Shown here: positions 1-5,852 of the stretch, piece by piece
Numbering within the stretch: position 1 is the first letter of the stretch
Layout of the letters: each line of letters opens with the position of its first letter
NCBI GenBank assembly: GCA_021834785.1
Contig: JAKBRJ010000023.1
Span: forward strand, 2,039-10,463
Source of the DNA: Microcaldota archaeon
GTDB lineage: Archaea; Micrarchaeota; Micrarchaeia; Micrarchaeales; Micrarchaeaceae
Direction: 5' to 3'
Length of the DNA: 8,425 nt
Notes under the pieces: generated by a model
The model's input: the letters and a program-made list of their open reading frames with translations, nothing else
Database searches by the model: none
What the model was told of the DNA's origin: nothing
Translations under genes and position numbers: made by a program

Positions 1-14
1 ACTTCGGTTTCCAT
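1..14 (-). CDS. Start of a gene that runs off the left edge
   Basis: Only the first four codons (M-E-T-E) are visible, so nothing can be said about the product. The start is supported by a GGTGA ribosome binding site at 20-24, five bases from the ATG at 12-14, and by a TATA-like box upstream at 51-58. It lies in the same direction as all other genes but has its own promoter, so it probably begins a new transcription unit. Confidence 0.5.
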
Positions 15-29
15 TTAATTCACCATTCT

Positions 30-54
30 AATAGTTTATCTTAAATAAACTATT
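30..54. repeat. Perfect 10-bp inverted repeat, possible operator
   Basis: AATAGTTTAT at 30-39 is the exact reverse complement of ATAAACTATT at 45-54, with a 5-base spacer. The right arm overlaps the TATA-like box at 51-58 and the left arm falls at the predicted transcription start. A dimeric repressor bound here would block both. A hairpin in the 5' RNA is less likely because the predicted start lies near the end of the repeat. Confidence 0.55.
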
Positions 55-58
55 TAAA
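51..58 (-). promoter_or_regulatory. TATA-like promoter box for the left-edge gene
   Basis: On the minus strand the box reads TTTAAATA, preceded by an A-rich stretch (AAAGA) that could be a BRE. About 25 bases downstream of its centre would put transcription start near position 30, leaving a leader of about 16 bases that contains the GGTGA binding site. The box overlaps one arm of a perfect palindrome (30-54), which suggests regulation. Confidence 0.5.
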
Positions 59-90
59 TCTTTGTGCGAATGGCGAATTAAGTTGAATAT

Positions 91-339
91 TTACTTTTCA
101 TAGAGTTTTTTGATTGCGTCGGCAAGGAGCAGCCATTCCTTAACCGGCATGCTTATTGCTATTGGCTTGACCCCCAGGGCAGTCTTGAAGCCAAAGGTCG
201 GGTATTCCTTGTCTGGATTGCCAAGATCATCCACCCGCGCAGCCTCGAGATATGCTGGGTAGCCCATCTGCATGAGCTTCTGCACGAAGCTCAACTCTAC
301 TTCTTCCTTCTTTTTCGTTTCTGGTTTTTGTTCAGGCAT
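91..339 (-). CDS. Unrecognised 82-aa soluble protein
   Basis: No family recognised. The first 15 residues are lysine/glutamate-rich and probably disordered. A short helix follows (about 17-38, FVQKLMQMGYPAYLEAA), then a segment of likely beta structure with DKEYPTFGFKT and VKPIAISMP, and a C-terminal helix (KEWLLLADAIKKLYEK). There is no membrane segment and no cysteine. The start is well set by AGGTGA five bases before the ATG. The gene lies 12 bases after the 49-aa microprotein and is the last gene of the operon. A TATA-like stretch inside the preceding gene (391-404) might allow separate expression. Its compact alpha/beta build could suit a small binding or regulatory protein, but that is only a guess. 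Confidence 0.75.
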   Translation of the reverse strand: MPEQKPETKKKEEVELSFVQKLMQMGYPAYLEAARVDDLGNPDKEYPTFGFKTALGVKPIAISMPVKEWLLLADAIKKLYEK

Positions 340-351
340 TCAATTCACCTA

Positions 352-501
352 TTAAACATGAATTAAAATTGAGTTTGCTGTTTCTATCTCATTTAAATTT
401 ATATGCTTAATGCCACCGAGATAGTAGAGCAGTAATATCAAGAGGAATGCAGACAGCATTATAATAAGTTCTATAAACATTATTTTTTTATCCGTGTTCA
501 T
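352..501 (-). CDS. Single-pass membrane microprotein, 49 aa
   Basis: I translated this by hand. It begins MNTDKKIMFIELIIMLSAFL, continues through a hydrophobic stretch to about residue 28, and ends in a polar tail that includes GGIKHINLNEIE. One membrane helix (about 8-28) has a short lysine-containing N-terminus and a 20-residue C-terminal tail. The ATG at 499-501 is 9 bases after the stop of the 53-aa gene. A weak AGG overlaps that stop. It belongs to no family I know. Its position between another membrane microprotein and the 82-aa gene, in the same operon as two NTPases and a tail-anchored protein, suggests a small subunit of a membrane complex. It is below usual gene-calling length. Confidence 0.65.
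   Translation of the reverse strand: MNTDKKIMFIELIIMLSAFLLILLLYYLGGIKHINLNEIETANSILIHV
391..404 (-). promoter_or_regulatory. Possible internal promoter for the 82-aa gene
   Basis: The minus strand reads ATATAAATTTAAAT, a good archaeal TATA core. It lies about 55 bases before the ATG at 339, which would give a leader of about 30 bases containing AGGTGA. It sits inside the 49-aa reading frame, so it may be only A+T-rich coding sequence. Confidence 0.25.
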
Positions 502-510
502 ATCAGTCGC

Positions 511-672
511 CTAATTGATAGCGTTAAAAGTCTTAGCGAGCAAGAGTTTTCCTATTGCCGTGGCTATCTTATCCCCAAAGCCAAACAACACGTGCAGGAT
601 ATTTGGAGGCAGTACAAGCACGAGTATCATCAGGATTATGATAAATACAAATAGGTATGCCATTAGACTCAT
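511..672 (-). CDS. Membrane microprotein, 53 aa
   Basis: I translated this by hand. It begins MSLMAYLFVFIIILMILVLV, a strongly hydrophobic helix (residues 3-22). A proline pair follows, then a second amphipathic stretch (NILHVLFGFGDKIATAIGKL, about 25-44) and a short tail. The ATG at 670-672 is one base after the AAA ATPase stop codon, and AGGTTA lies just before it inside the ATPase gene, so translation is probably coupled. The layout (one membrane helix, a PP turn, an amphipathic helix lying on the membrane) resembles small regulatory or pore-lining subunits, but no family is recognised. The adjacent 49-aa gene makes a pair of membrane microproteins. Confidence 0.7.
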   Translation of the reverse strand: MSLMAYLFVFIIILMILVLVLPPNILHVLFGFGDKIATAIGKLLLAKTFNAIN

Positions 673-673
673 G

Positions 674-1945
674 CTATAACCTTGCAAAAAACTTTATTAG
701 TGTATTCAGCTTCCACCAGCGCATAGTCCTTTTAATGTCTTTTATTATCGGCTTGAATATTTTTATGTCGGCTTCATTCAGTTTGCCCTGCTCTTCCGTC
801 CTGATTTTCTGCTTTTTGCGCCCCAAAAATCCCGTCCTCTGCACCGACACCTTGCTCGATTTGATATAGACAGCCTTGGCTTTCATGTACCACTCTTCCA
901 GGCTCGACCTCCCGAGATCCTTGTCCCTTATTATCCTTAAGATGTCTCCTTTTGTTATCAAAGCGCTTGAGCCTTTCTTTTCGAGAACCATAAGCTTTGA
1001 CTGCGTGACTATCTTCTCTATATCGGCGCCCGAGTATCTTATCGAAGCTATTCCGAGCTGGAGCATTCCGAACTTGCTTATCTTAGCATAATCCTTCTTG
1101 CCTAACTCAAGGTAATACTTGAATATATCAATGCGCTCTTTGAGGTTTGGAGGTCTGATATAGAAGAAGTGCTCTATCCTGCCTGAGCGTGTAAGCGCAA
1201 CGTCAATATCCCACGGCATATTAGTGGCTCCTATTATGAATACCTTTGTTGTCTTGTCATCATGCACGTCGCTTATCTGCTGGAGCATCTCGGTAATGGT
1301 AGAACGCTGCTCTGCGCCAGTTCCTTCTGTGCTGCCCTTGCCCCTCTCCATGCCCAGCAGGTCTATCTCATCGAAGAAAAGGATGGCTGGCTGCTTGGCT
1401 TCAGCTTCCTCGAAAGCTGTCCTTATCTTCTCTTCCGCTTCGCCCACATGCGGGCTAAGGATATCGCTTACCTTGACAGCAAGCATCGGCAGCTGGAACT
1501 CGCCAGAAAGAGCCTGCACCAGCGAGGTCTTGCCCGTGCCTGGAGGGCCGTATAGGATTATCCCTGTGCTCTTTGAAAGGTTGAAATGCACAAAGCCTTC
1601 GTCATTTTTTAATGGCAGCCCTATTACCCTCTGGAAGATGCGCTTATGCTTCTTGTAGCCTATAACGTCATCGAACTTCCTCTTGCTGATTTTGAAATCA
1701 TAGATTGTTGCGGCTTCTTGCCTATCCTCTTCATCCTCTACAATGTCCTGCTTTTCTTTCATCTTCCTTATGCGCTCTATTATATTGTCTTGAACCTTGA
1801 CTGATTTGGCTTTGAGCAGGAGGTGCCTATACTGCTTCTCTGCCTCCTCATATTTACCCTGAGCTTCGAGCTCCTGTGCTTTACTGAAGTCAAGCTCGAA
1901 TATATACTCCTCTGAGATTTCATTCGGCAACTCAATCACTGGCAA
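674..1945 (-). CDS. AAA ATPase with MIT-like N-terminal helical hairpin
   Basis: A classical AAA ATPase of 423 aa with one ATPase domain. Residues about 19-62 form a helical hairpin (SKAQELEAQGKYEEAEKQYR) like the MIT domain of Vps4/katanin-type ATPases or a single TPR. The AAA core spans about 90-345: Walker A GPPGTGKT (133-140), Walker B ILFFDEID (D192, E193), sensor 1 GATN (N242), PWDID as in the Vps4/meiotic group, arginine fingers R253/R256 in RSGR, and SGAD (305-308). The pore loop reads SPHVGEAE, with His166 where an aromatic residue is usual. The C-terminal 70 residues are basic and end in MRWWKLNTLIKFFARL, an amphipathic, possibly membrane-touching helix. The start is uncertain: TTG at 1945, GTG at 1939 or TTG at 1933, all overlapping or abutting the end of the 470-aa gene. 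The likely role is ATP-driven remodelling of a protein complex at the membrane; the partner is unknown. Confidence 0.93.
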   Translation of the reverse strand: MPVIELPNEISEEYIFELDFSKAQELEAQGKYEEAEKQYRHLLLKAKSVKVQDNIIERIRKMKEKQDIVEDEEDRQEAATIYDFKISKRKFDDVIGYKKHKRIFQRVIGLPLKNDEGFVHFNLSKSTGIILYGPPGTGKTSLVQALSGEFQLPMLAVKVSDILSPHVGEAEEKIRTAFEEAEAKQPAILFFDEIDLLGMERGKGSTEGTGAEQRSTITEMLQQISDVHDDKTTKVFIIGATNMPWDIDVALTRSGRIEHFFYIRPPNLKERIDIFKYYLELGKKDYAKISKFGMLQLGIASIRYSGADIEKIVTQSKLMVLEKKGSSALITKGDILRIIRDKDLGRSSLEEWYMKAKAVYIKSSKVSVQRTGFLGRKKQKIRTEEQGKLNEADIKIFKPIIKDIKRTMRWWKLNTLIKFFARL

Positions 1946-3344
1946 CAGCCGTTTCTACTCCAGCATCACGCTCCCAGTCCAGAAGCTTGTGCTCCCTGTC
2001 GTATTTGTTATAGTCGCGCATGAAGCTTTTGACCTGCGCCTCGCTGTAATGCACTTCCTGCCTTAAGATACTTGGGAGCTCTATCAGAGCAAGCCTGTGC
2101 TCTATGTTTATCCTGTCCCACATCCTTTTTATCAGGAGCCAATAGCTTTGGTTCACAAGCATATTCGTCTCTGATGCAAGCTTGGTAGTCAGATGCGCCT
2201 TCTTCTGGTATTCTTTGAACTTCTCCTCAAATGATTTCTTTAGCTTTGGCGACCTGAACGTAGTGATGTAATTCGGGTTCTTATACCTGAACCAGTAGCT
2301 TATATCCTTGTCCGACCTTAACTTGTCCAGCTCGTCCAGATAGAGCGGGTCGACTTTCCTATAGAGCGAGCTCGGTATAGACATTACCGCCCATTCCTTG
2401 CTCATCTTGTGAATCCAGAGGTTAAACCTTTCCTCAAGCAGTTTCGGCACTCGGCTCGCTACCTGGTATTCAAAAATCACGAAATTGTGCTTTGCCCTGG
2501 TTATGAAGGCATTGACGCCAAGCTTTATTACCTGGGGGTCCATGCTCCTGAGGTTCACCGCTGCTGCCATGCCCTCGTTCAAATCCTTAGTGTTATACAT
2601 CGTATCCCCGAGCAGCTCATCGAGGTCCGTTGGCGCAGGCACATAATAGACGTCTTTTTTGAGAGAGAACCTTTCATTCTTTACCCTCCAATACTCCCTA
2701 AGCAGCCTGTTTGCGAAGGAAAGCATAGCCAGGCTTGTGTTGGTCTTGCCTCCGTTGTTTATGCCAGTCATTAAAGCATAGATATCTCCATCGCAGTTAA
2801 CCATGTTGTGCGTTGCTAGAAATACCATTTTCTTCCATTTTGTGGGAAGATTTTGGAAATATTGCTCGTCTTTTTCACTTAGATCCGTCAAATGCCACTT
2901 TTTTTTTACCTCCTTCTCCCAAGCGAACTGCTTTTCGGTCCTGTCCTTGAAGTTGTGCTTGTCTCCGAGCACGACTGCCACAATCTCGCGGAGAGTAAGG
3001 ACGTTTTTTAGCAAGCTTATTGCGTCGTACTCCCGATACGCGCCCAGATAGTCTTCGAGCTTCTTTACCTCATTCGCATAGTCAGTTTCCCTATATTTCA
3101 GGAGCAGCATGGTCGTATCTACGGCAAGCCCTTTGATTTCAGCAATTATCACGGGATCTGATATAGGACATACGCGCTCCTCTATCTCTTTGCCTTGTGA
3201 GTCGGTTTTTTTGATGAAATAGCTTCTGCGGGTAATGTATTCCTGAAGCGTCCTAGAAATTGAGACTATCCCTTCCTCGAGCGCGTGCTCCTCGTCCCTA
3301 TCGTAGTGATGGGTGTAGATTAAGGAACCTGAAGGTTGATCCAT
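1932..3344 (-). CDS. P-loop protein, 470 aa, divergent NTPase
   Basis: Not a family I can name. It has a clear Walker A motif, GINNGGKT (194-201), after a hydrophobic strand (DIYALMTG) and followed by a helix, so it is very likely an NTPase. No standard Walker B (hhhhDE) follows. The best candidate is HNFVIFEYQ (286-294, E292), a strand ending in glutamate, with R298 and R306 nearby. The next part (about 303-325) has a helix and the strand EWAVMSIPSS, like the RecA-type core of HerA/FtsK-class or packaging/DNA-transfer ATPases. The N-terminal 180 residues are helical and charged. The C-terminal 100 residues are helical and could include a winged-helix-like part. There is no membrane segment. 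It starts 4 bases after the 239-aa gene, with a CGTGA site. An A9 run directly after an internal AGGAGGT (2899-2914) is odd. Confidence 0.8.
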   Translation of the reverse strand: MDQPSGSLIYTHHYDRDEEHALEEGIVSISRTLQEYITRRSYFIKKTDSQGKEIEERVCPISDPVIIAEIKGLAVDTTMLLLKYRETDYANEVKKLEDYLGAYREYDAISLLKNVLTLREIVAVVLGDKHNFKDRTEKQFAWEKEVKKKWHLTDLSEKDEQYFQNLPTKWKKMVFLATHNMVNCDGDIYALMTGINNGGKTNTSLAMLSFANRLLREYWRVKNERFSLKKDVYYVPAPTDLDELLGDTMYNTKDLNEGMAAAVNLRSMDPQVIKLGVNAFITRAKHNFVIFEYQVASRVPKLLEERFNLWIHKMSKEWAVMSIPSSLYRKVDPLYLDELDKLRSDKDISYWFRYKNPNYITTFRSPKLKKSFEEKFKEYQKKAHLTTKLASETNMLVNQSYWLLIKRMWDRINIEHRLALIELPSILRQEVHYSEAQVKSFMRDYNKYDREHKLLDWERDAGVETAVASD

Positions 3345-3348
3345 TGTC

Positions 3349-4068
3349 TCACGTCTTTAAGCCTCCGAACATTCCACCCAATGATGACAAGAAATGCGGG
3401 TGAGTCAGGAATAGCCACGCTCCGACTGCTATGATAACGATTGCAATTACCAGTATAGCTATGAAGGTCCAGTTGGCTTTCGGCTTGAGGTAGCTCTGGA
3501 GCTGGCGGTATAGCAGAAGGTTCTGCGAGATGTGCTGCCCCTCTTTTATGAACTCATTGAGTTGAGCTTCATCAAAATCCGCCTTTACGGGTATCTGTGC
3601 TTGGGCGTTCTCGTCAAATCTTGCCTTGAAGCCTCCGCCTATGAGCGGCTCGGTCCAGTGCTCTCCTTTGTTGAATGGGATTATGACTGTCCTCCTTTTT
3701 ACTCTTCTCCATGGAAGTGTAGACTGCTTCCTGAGCGTGCCGTAGAACTGGTCAGCCCAGAAGAAGGCCCAGCTCTGGTTGCTTTCTACATCTGTCTGCC
3801 AGACGAAGGGCACTGTGCGCAGAACCACGCCATTGCGCTCTATATCGGCATAGCTGCCGTCCTTGTAGTTCAGCTTTATAGATTTGGCATAATTATATGA
3901 GATTTTATCGCTTTGCTTGAGCTTTTTTATTTCTGTGAGACCTGCATTTGCTGCATTTATAGTTTCTGGGCTTGGCGGCTTCACTTCTGGAATTGTATTA
4001 TTTTCTTGCGGACTTGCAACACCTACACTTTCTAGATTGTTTTTTTCAGCTTCCATTATAACACTCAT
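3349..4068 (-). CDS. Tail-anchored membrane protein, 239 aa
   Basis: No family recognised. Residues 1-40 are polar and proline/asparagine-rich. Residues about 55-165 look like a compact mostly-beta domain rich in Trp, Phe and Arg (VPFVWQ, SWAFFWADQF, PWRRVKRRTVIIPFN). Residues 165-195 are helical, followed by one strong membrane helix at about 200-221 (FIAILVIAIVIIAVGAWLFL) and a short Gly/Phe/Leu tail. With no signal peptide and a single C-terminal helix, the bulk should face the cytoplasm. The start overlaps the stop of the 207-aa gene in an ATGA, so the two are co-translated. M5 is a possible alternative start. It may dock the downstream NTPases on the membrane; this is inferred from topology and neighbours. 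Confidence 0.75.
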   Translation of the reverse strand: MSVIMEAEKNNLESVGVASPQENNTIPEVKPPSPETINAANAGLTEIKKLKQSDKISYNYAKSIKLNYKDGSYADIERNGVVLRTVPFVWQTDVESNQSWAFFWADQFYGTLRKQSTLPWRRVKRRTVIIPFNKGEHWTEPLIGGGFKARFDENAQAQIPVKADFDEAQLNEFIKEGQHISQNLLLYRQLQSYLKPKANWTFIAILVIAIVIIAVGAWLFLTHPHFLSSLGGMFGGLKT

Positions 4069-4688
4069 TTATTGGATTTAAAAGGCGAATTCCAAATGCG
4101 CGGCTTGCTCTGGTCTTCCTGCTGGCCCATGCTGCCGAGTATGCCGTTGAGCGCTTTTATCATTCCGTTCATCATCTTGCCTCCGTTCGAGCTCCTGCTT
4201 GCTATTGCGTAAAGGTTATAGAATACTGTCATGCCGAATGGCACGTGGAACGCAAAATCTGTGAAATTCCATTTTTCTCTATTCGCTATGAGCATATCGT
4301 CTATGGCCATGGTCTTGTCTATGCAGAACTGCAATATCTTGAACTCTTTCGTATTAATTTCTGTCGTCGAAATTGCTATACCCACATCCATAAGAAAGAC
4401 ATTTGCGATAGTGTTGTAGCCTTCCCAATTGACCTTTTTTTCTCCTGGCATTTCCGCAAGCTTATAGCCCGGCAGCAAAGACTCTGGATCGGGCTGGTTC
4501 GTCTTTACGTACTGTGCAGAATATAATAATCTCGTAAGCTGGTTCAAATAGATAAGTTCGGGGTCCACCAGCTTGTAAAAAGTCTCAAATGCTTCGGCAG
4601 GTGCAGTGAAGGCTATACTAGTATTAGCTACATCTGAATGAGTAGGAGGAGGGTTTAGCACAAACTGCTGGGCAAGAGGGGAAGCCAT
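4065..4688 (-). CDS. Unrecognised 207-aa protein, first gene of the NTPase operon
   Basis: No family recognised. A flexible N-terminus (PLAQQFVLNPPPTHSD) leads into a mainly helical region (about 30-60), a loop with DPESLLPGYKL, further helices at about 90-135, and a moderately hydrophobic stretch FHVPFGMTVFYNLYAIA (147-163) that is too polar to be a certain membrane helix. The last 40 residues are Gly/Met-rich, then polar. There is one cysteine (C122). The ATG lies about 9 bases after the predicted transcription start and has no ribosome binding site, so the message is probably nearly leaderless. It overlaps the next gene by 4 bases. It may be a structural or adaptor subunit of the complex made by the operon. 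Confidence 0.75.
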   Translation of the reverse strand: MASPLAQQFVLNPPPTHSDVANTSIAFTAPAEAFETFYKLVDPELIYLNQLTRLLYSAQYVKTNQPDPESLLPGYKLAEMPGEKKVNWEGYNTIANVFLMDVGIAISTTEINTKEFKILQFCIDKTMAIDDMLIANREKWNFTDFAFHVPFGMTVFYNLYAIASRSSNGGKMMNGMIKALNGILGSMGQQEDQSKPRIWNSPFKSNK

Positions 4689-4717
4689 GATATCATTTTA
4701 ATATTAGAAAGATAAAG

Positions 4718-4726
4718 TATTTAAAC
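4718..4726 (-). promoter_or_regulatory. TATA box of the NTPase operon
   Basis: The minus strand reads TTTAAATAC, about 30 bases before the ATG at 4688. Transcription would begin near 4697, leaving about 9 bases of leader and no ribosome binding site. Operon-internal genes do carry binding sites, the usual archaeal division between leaderless first genes and internal genes. Confidence 0.6.
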
Positions 4727-4812
4727 CTTATGTTGCGTGGGGCTAAAGATTGAAAGTCTGAACACCTAAATGTATTGCGCGAATAGGGTGGGCCAGTTTG
4801 TTTTTGGTTATA

Positions 4813-4839
4813 CCTCAACTTCTCTGTAAGAAATTGAGG
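4813..4839. repeat. Hairpin with 11-bp arms
   Basis: CCTCAACTTCT (4813-4823) pairs with AGAAATTGAGG (4829-4839), with one mismatch and a 5-base loop. No T-run follows on the minus strand, so it is not a simple terminator. It stands about 90 bases upstream of the operon TATA box, so it would not be in the operon transcript unless transcription reads through from the recombinase. Confidence 0.6.
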
Positions 4840-4942
4840 ATTAGATATGCTGTAAAAGATTTCAAGATTATGGAAATATGCGTGGGCACAGATTATCGAA
4901 TTCCTTAGACTTCTTTCCAAAAGAGTATTAGAATAAAACTTG

Positions 4943-4996
4943 CGCACAGCTGCGTTCTATTGCACGATTGCAAAGCCGGGCATAGTTTATGCTGGC
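4943..4996. repeat. Cluster of three adjacent short inverted repeats
   Basis: In a row: CGCA/TGCG (4943-4954), TTGCA-CGAT-TGCAA (4960-4973), and GCCGGGCATA with TATGCTGGC around GTT (4975-4996; one bulge and one G-T pair). The cluster lies 36-89 bases past the recombinase stop. It may be a recombination site, or the last hairpin may mark the 3' end of the recombinase message. Each arm is short, so the grouping matters more than any one of them. Confidence 0.4.
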
Positions 4997-5031
4997 CTAA
5001 AAATCAAGCAAAGGAAAGCAACGTAGCACGC

Positions 5032-5850
5032 TTATTGGGTTAGGATAGGGCTGGGTCTTATAGTAAGCAGAGTAAGCAGCCCTTCGTTCTTCAGCGCTAC
5101 ATGCTGGTTGCGTATGCTGAGCAGCTGCCTTATGTGTGCGTAGTAATAGACCATCTCTATATTGTTCCAGCCAAACCATTTTATGGCAAGCTCTGGCCTG
5201 ACATTGTGCTGAAGCACCACGTTGAACATGCGCATGTGCCTGAGGATGTGGGGGGTTATGCCCTGCTCATGGTGCAACCTCTTATTTGGATCTCGCAGGT
5301 CAAGCTTGAAGTTTGTCTTGATTAGATGGCTTAGATTTGATTTTTCTATGGAACCCCACTTGCTGAATTTGAATATATCATCAGTATTAAGGACCGTGCC
5401 GCCGTCCGTGATGAAAAGCCACATCTTCTGCTCCCACTCATCAAATAGGGGCATCTCCGCATCTATTACATCCCTTTCCCCGTTAGGCTGCTTGTGCTTC
5501 TCGTTTACATGCGACATAATGACCTGCGTGCCTCCGTCCATGTGCTGGAAGCTGATAGCTGGGCTTGGCTGGAGAAGGAGCTCCCGAAGCCGAGCCCCAG
5601 TAAGCCAGAGCATATAGAAATATTTGGTAAGCTCAACTGGATGACTAAAGGAGTGCCTAATTTTATTATCCCGTACGCGTGCATAGTAGGCCTGGCCTGC
5701 TTCCCAGACCTGCTTGCAAGCCAGCTCATCTAGGTTTGCGAAGTACCAGTTATTGCTGTTCTTGCGAAGCGGCTTGTAATACGGAACTTCCTTGTTGTTC
5801 CTTATCTTCACAAAATTCTTCAGCTTTTTCCCATTTTGCGTTTGAGGCAT
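5032..5850 (-). CDS. Tyrosine recombinase/integrase, nearly catalytic-domain-only
   Basis: Cuts and rejoins DNA by a tyrosine nucleophile. Counting from the ATG at 5850 (272 aa), the catalytic set is complete: R87 in LTGARLRELL, a beta-hairpin lysine K118 or K120 in VNEKHKQ, H201-x-x-R204 in PHILRH, W228 in FGW at the second His/Trp position (as in Cre), and nucleophile Y237 in YYYAHI, nine residues after W228 as in XerC/D. Only about 65 residues precede the catalytic domain, so the usual SAM-like core-binding domain is missing or very small. The residues after Y237 form a short tail. The ATG is preferred over the GTG at 5856 because AGGGTG lies five bases before it. It starts 2 bases after the upstream membrane-protein gene, an odd place for an integrase. 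It could move the element or resolve its circular form. Confidence 0.9.
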   Translation of the reverse strand: MPQTQNGKKLKNFVKIRNNKEVPYYKPLRKNSNNWYFANLDELACKQVWEAGQAYYARVRDNKIRHSFSHPVELTKYFYMLWLTGARLRELLLQPSPAISFQHMDGGTQVIMSHVNEKHKQPNGERDVIDAEMPLFDEWEQKMWLFITDGGTVLNTDDIFKFSKWGSIEKSNLSHLIKTNFKLDLRDPNKRLHHEQGITPHILRHMRMFNVVLQHNVRPELAIKWFGWNNIEMVYYYAHIRQLLSIRNQHVALKNEGLLTLLTIRPSPILTQ

Positions 5851-5852
5851 GC

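Larger units (their letters stand above)
4689..5031. other. Non-coding region between recombinase and NTPase operon
   Basis: This 343-base gap holds the operon promoter (4718-4726), a long hairpin (4813-4839) and a cluster of three short inverted repeats (4943-4996). I found no tRNA cloverleaf on either strand. An 84-codon GTG-started frame on the minus strand crosses the promoter and hairpin and is not credible. A place next to a recombinase gene makes it a candidate for the attachment site or a replication or transfer origin. Confidence 0.5.

Noticed and set aside
1224..1658. 144-codon plus-strand frame
   Set aside because: Antisense shadow of the AAA ATPase core, which has intact motifs on the minus strand. 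The other plus-strand frames at 2409-2774, 3532-3900 and 5222-5617 are likewise shadows of minus-strand genes.
4860..4920. Possible tRNA (a TTATCGAATTCC stretch like a T-loop)
   Set aside because: No acceptor or anticodon stem could be paired around it on either strand.
4693..4947. 84-codon minus-strand frame in the non-coding gap
   Set aside because: GTG start with no binding site. It runs over the hairpin and the operon TATA box, with low-complexity Asn/Ser/Arg/Phe composition and no domain.
4975..5005. Intrinsic terminator after the recombinase
   Set aside because: On the minus strand the T-run precedes the hairpin, not the reverse. Termination may still occur at the T-run as in archaea, but the hairpin is not evidence for it.
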